In this document: positions 5,020 through 7,007 of the stretch, one piece after another
How positions within the stretch are numbered: position 1 is the first letter of the stretch
Layout of the letters: each line of letters starts with the position of its first letter
Notes under the pieces: model-generated
Told to the model about the DNA's origin: nothing
The model's database searches: none
The model's input: only the letters and a program-made list of their open reading frames with translations
Made by a program: the position numbers and the translations under genes
Assembly: GCA_024405255.1 (NCBI GenBank)
Contig: JAKSOY010000232.1
Coordinates: 1 to 7,007 of the forward strand
DNA length: 7,007 nt
DNA from: Kiritimatiellia bacterium
GTDB taxonomy: Bacteria > Verrucomicrobiota > Kiritimatiellia > RFP12 > UBA1067
Direction: 5' to 3'

Positions 5020-6144
5020 TTAGTCGGCGAAGATGATGTCATTCTTCTGGATCTTGTCCTGTTCCCAGGCACCGAGGATGTCGCAGATCACGAAGTTCTT
5101 GCCCCGGACCTCCTGACGGAGACGGAGACGACCGATGAATTCGCCGGCGGCGCCCTTGAACCCGGCGCGCCTCACGCCGAGCTCGATCGCGGGAATCGGC
5201 TGCGAGAGGTCTTCGCCCTTGAGCTCCTTCATGGCCTCGTTGGAGAACTCGACGATCACGAACATGTCCTCGTTGTCGACCTCGACGACCTTGCCCTTGT
5301 CGCCGGCCGGGAGGGATGCGACGCCCTGGCGGTTGGCCAGACGGTCGCCGCGCGACTGGATGGACGCCTTGAGCGCCTGCTCGAGATGCTCGATGACCTT
5401 CTTGGCCTTGGCGACCTCTTCCTTGGCGGCTTCGGTTTCGTCCTTGGCAGCGGCCACCTCGTCCTTCAGCGACGTGATCTCGGTGTTGAGCTCGTCGATC
5501 TGCGCTTTCAGCTTGGTGATCGTGTTCTCGAGGTTGGTCTTCTCCTCTTCAAGCTTGGCGATCTTCTCGTTCTTCTCGACGATCGTGACCTTGTCCTGAC
5601 GGGCTTCGGGCTTCAGCTTGTTCAGTTCGTTGACGACGGACTCGAGCTTGCCGCGGAGCTCGGCGAGCGCCGCGCGCGTGACATTAAGGCGCTCCTGTTG
5701 CTTTTTTGCCGCATTGAAGAGATCGTCCAGCATCTTGTCCTCGTCGCTGCCCTGGGTCTGCGGCTCGGCGCCGTCCATCACCGGCTTGCCCTCGCCGTCC
5801 AGCACGAAGACGCGGCGGAGACCGTCGCGCTGGTTGTCCCAGTTGAAGGTCTCGAGGTTGGTCTGCTCGAGCGGAGCCTGATAGTCGTCAAGCAGGTTGT
5901 CCATGTCGGGGGAGTCGACCAGACGGGCCTCGACGGGGGAGTTGTCCTTCTTGATTTCGAAGCTCGCGTCCTTGGCGGGGTCGACCTTTTCGATGGTCTT
6001 CGCGAGCTTGACGAAACAATCTTCTTGCATTCGGTTTCGCTTGGTCAGCTCAGTGCGTTTGTCATTGAGCTGAAGTTCAAAGAACAACGCGGTTCCGGCA
6101 AGTAGCAGAAACACGTAAACGAGAACGTGTAAGACTTTATTCAT
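5020..6144 (-). CDS. Membrane-anchored coiled-coil protein with MreC-like beta domain
   Basis: The 374-residue protein starts at ATG 6144. AAAAGG 12 bases upstream is a distant, weak ribosome binding site. Residues ~4-22 form one transmembrane helix near the N-terminus, placing the rest outside the inner membrane. Residues ~23-135 are a soluble region without recognisable motif. Residues ~136-265 are a long coiled coil rich in Glu, Lys and Leu heptads. Residues ~283-374 form a Val/Ile-rich domain (GKVVEVDNEDMFVIVEF ... GEFIGRLRLRQEV ... KNDIIFAD) that resembles in layout the beta domain that follows the coiled coil in MreC-type cell-shape proteins, but this is a resemblance of architecture and not a clear family match. 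First gene of a three-gene operon with the lipoprotein and the RluA-family enzyme. A structural role in the envelope is the likely inference. Confidence 0.8.
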   Translation of the reverse strand: MNKVLHVLVYVFLLLAGTALFFELQLNDKRTELTKRNRMQEDCFVKLAKTIEKVDPAKDASFEIKKDNSPVEARLVDSPDMDNLLDDYQAPLEQTNLETFNWDNQRDGLRRVFVLDGEGKPVMDGAEPQTQGSDEDKMLDDLFNAAKKQQERLNVTRAALAELRGKLESVVNELNKLKPEARQDKVTIVEKNEKIAKLEEEKTNLENTITKLKAQIDELNTEITSLKDEVAAAKDETEAAKEEVAKAKKVIEHLEQALKASIQSRGDRLANRQGVASLPAGDKGKVVEVDNEDMFVIVEFSNEAMKELKGEDLSQPIPAIELGVRRAGFKGAAGEFIGRLRLRQEVRGKNFVICDILGAWEQDKIQKNDIIFAD

Positions 6145-6177
6145 AATATGACGATACCTTTTGACTTACTAGGCGTA

Positions 6178-6206
6178 ATGATACACAATTTTTGCGTTTT
6201 CCGCAA
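6178..6206 (-). promoter_or_regulatory. Sigma-70-type promoter of the minus-strand operon
   Basis: Read on the minus strand, TTGCGG (6206-6201) and TATCAT (6183-6178) are separated by exactly 17 bp. Transcription would begin near 6171, giving a ~26-base leader before ATG 6144. The -35 lies within a nested dyad shared with the divergent tgt promoter region. Confidence 0.6.
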
Positions 6207-6217
6207 GTGGGTATTGT
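6185..6217. promoter_or_regulatory. Nested dyad between divergent promoters, possible operator
   Basis: ACAAT (6185-6189) and ATTGT (6213-6217) enclose TTGCG (6192-6196) and CGCAA (6202-6206), the two dyads being centred within 2 bases of each other. The element covers the -35 of the minus-strand operon and lies just upstream of the tgt -10, so one regulator could affect both. The arms are short, so chance is possible. Confidence 0.3.
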
Positions 6218-6224
6218 CTTTTTT

Positions 6225-6233
6225 TGGTAAAAT
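6225..6233 (+). promoter_or_regulatory. Extended -10 promoter of tgt, giving a leaderless message
   Basis: TGGTAAAAT at 6225-6233 is an extended -10 (TGn plus TAAAAT) preceded by a run of T. Seven bases separate it from the GTG start at 6241, so transcription should begin on or next to the start codon itself. There is no room for, and no sign of, a ribosome binding site. Confidence 0.7.
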
Positions 6234-6240
6234 ATGCGCC

Positions 6241-7007
6241 GTGAGTTTTGAGGTTCTAAAAGAGGATAAGCGTACGCAGGCGCGTGTGGGACGGCTTCAG
6301 ACCGGGCATGGAACGGTGGAAACGCCGGTTTTCATGGATGTCGGGACGCTGGGGACGGTCAAGGCGCTTGAGCCTCGCGACCTCGTTGCGCTGAAGACGC
6401 AGGTCGTCCTCGGGAACACCTATCACCTCATGTTGCGCCCGGGCGCCGAGGTGATCGCGGCCGCTGGCGGCCTGCACAGGTTCATGTGTTGGGACGGGCC
6501 GATCCTGACGGATTCGGGCGGGTTTCAGGTTTTCTCCCTAGCGAAGATGCGCAAGATCACGGAGGACGGCTGCCGCTTCAACTCGCACCTCGACGGGCAT
6601 GAGTTCTTTCTCGGTCCCAAGGAGTCGATGGCGATGCAGCGCGTGATCGGCTCCGACATTGCGATGGTCTTCGACGAGTGTCTGCCGTACCCCTGCGACC
6701 GCGACCGCGCCGAGAAGTCGGTCGAGCAGACGCTCCGCTGGGCGCGGCGTTCGAAGGACGAGCCGCACGCCGAAGGCCAGCAGGTCTTCGGCATCGTCCA
6801 GGGAGGAGTCTACGACGAGCTGCGGCGCCATTGCGCGGAAGAGCTCGTGAAGATCGGCTTCGACGGCTACGCGATCGGCGGCGTGTCGGTCGGCGAGCCC
6901 GAGGAGTTCATGTACCAGGCGGTCGATGCGTCGGTGCCCTATCTGCCGAAGGACAAGCCGCGCTACGTGATGGGGCTCGGCGTCATGCACCAGATGGCGG
7001 AGTGCGT
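6241..7007 (+). CDS. tgt: tRNA-guanine transglycosylase, N-terminal part
   Basis: Bacterial TGT swaps guanine 34 of GUN-anticodon tRNAs for preQ1 in queuosine synthesis, a cytoplasmic step. The first 255 residues are present; the family is usually ~370-380, so about a third lies beyond the right edge. The GTG start fits the family N-terminus (SFEVLKEDKRTQARVGRL, then HGTVETPVFM at 23-32). Family motifs visible: VVLGNTYHL (55-63), TDSGGFQVFSL (90-100) with D91 the conserved active-site Asp, VFDEC (143-147) with substrate-binding D145, GIVQGG (184-189) and AIGGVSVGE (211-219), then RYVMGLG (241-247). The nucleophilic Asp and the zinc-binding Cys/His cluster lie past the edge. Transcribed divergently from the coiled-coil operon, with its promoter touching the start codon. 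Confidence 0.97.
   Translation, partial: MSFEVLKEDKRTQARVGRLQTGHGTVETPVFMDVGTLGTVKALEPRDLVALKTQVVLGNTYHLMLRPGAEVIAAAGGLHRFMCWDGPILTDSGGFQVFSLAKMRKITEDGCRFNSHLDGHEFFLGPKESMAMQRVIGSDIAMVFDECLPYPCDRDRAEKSVEQTLRWARRSKDEPHAEGQQVFGIVQGGVYDELRRHCAEELVKIGFDGYAIGGVSVGEPEEFMYQAVDASVPYLPKDKPRYVMGLGVMHQMAEC

Noticed and set aside
4252..6105. A 617-codon open frame on the + strand, opposite three minus-strand genes
   Set aside because: It mirrors genes with strong G/C third-position bias, is rich in Leu, Val and Asp from reversed codons, has no ribosome binding site and resembles no family. The minus-strand proteins show clear motifs.

Overview
The window is bacterial, GC-rich and gene-dense from about position 840 to the end. 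Its first ~830 bases are visibly AT-richer and look like a patchwork of broken or imported sequence. Several traits suggest a gut-type member of the PVC group (Kiritimatiellota or Verrucomicrobiota): a BspA-like leucine-rich-repeat secreted protein, a very small lipoprotein with a SDLPWA..WEG signature, 7-bp tandem GARATCT repeats inside a gene, and start codons lying almost on top of extended -10 promoters. This placement is inference; the window has no rRNA or other decisive marker.

Left part (1-1180). A short open frame runs in from the left edge and overlaps an extended -10 promoter. That promoter should drive a compact RNA of ~85 nt made of three consecutive hairpins, the last being an intrinsic-terminator-like hairpin with a GCGA loop. 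Five bases after its T-rich tail starts a 15-codon reading frame that reads exactly like the first residues of a DUF3800 protein and then stops, so the protein gene is decayed or cut off. DUF3800 genes are known to be accompanied by several families of structured RNA, so the RNA plus the DUF3800 remnant is the most interesting unit here. About 270 bases of unassigned sequence follow, then a secreted LRR protein whose AT-rich N-terminal half is joined to a GC-rich C-terminal half.

Middle part (1226-3896, + strand). A two-gene operon with a 4-bp ATGA overlap encodes a single-pass membrane protein with an ExbD/MotB-like helix and a large helical exported protein of unknown function. The promoter sits only 12 bases before the preferred ATG, so the mRNA would have almost no leader.

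Right part. A three-gene minus-strand operon (6144 to 3883) encodes a membrane-anchored coiled-coil protein with a C-terminal beta domain, a 56-residue lipoprotein, and an RluA-family pseudouridine synthase that carries an insertion encoded by tandem 7-bp repeats. Its 3' end overlaps the convergent + strand gene by 14 bp. A 96-bp divergent promoter region separates this operon from tgt (tRNA-guanine transglycosylase, queuosine pathway), which starts with GTG exactly where transcription is expected to start and runs off the right edge.

Functionally, the window mixes RNA modification (tgt, RluA family), cell-envelope proteins of unknown role, and a recombined accessory patch with a DUF3800-linked structured RNA.
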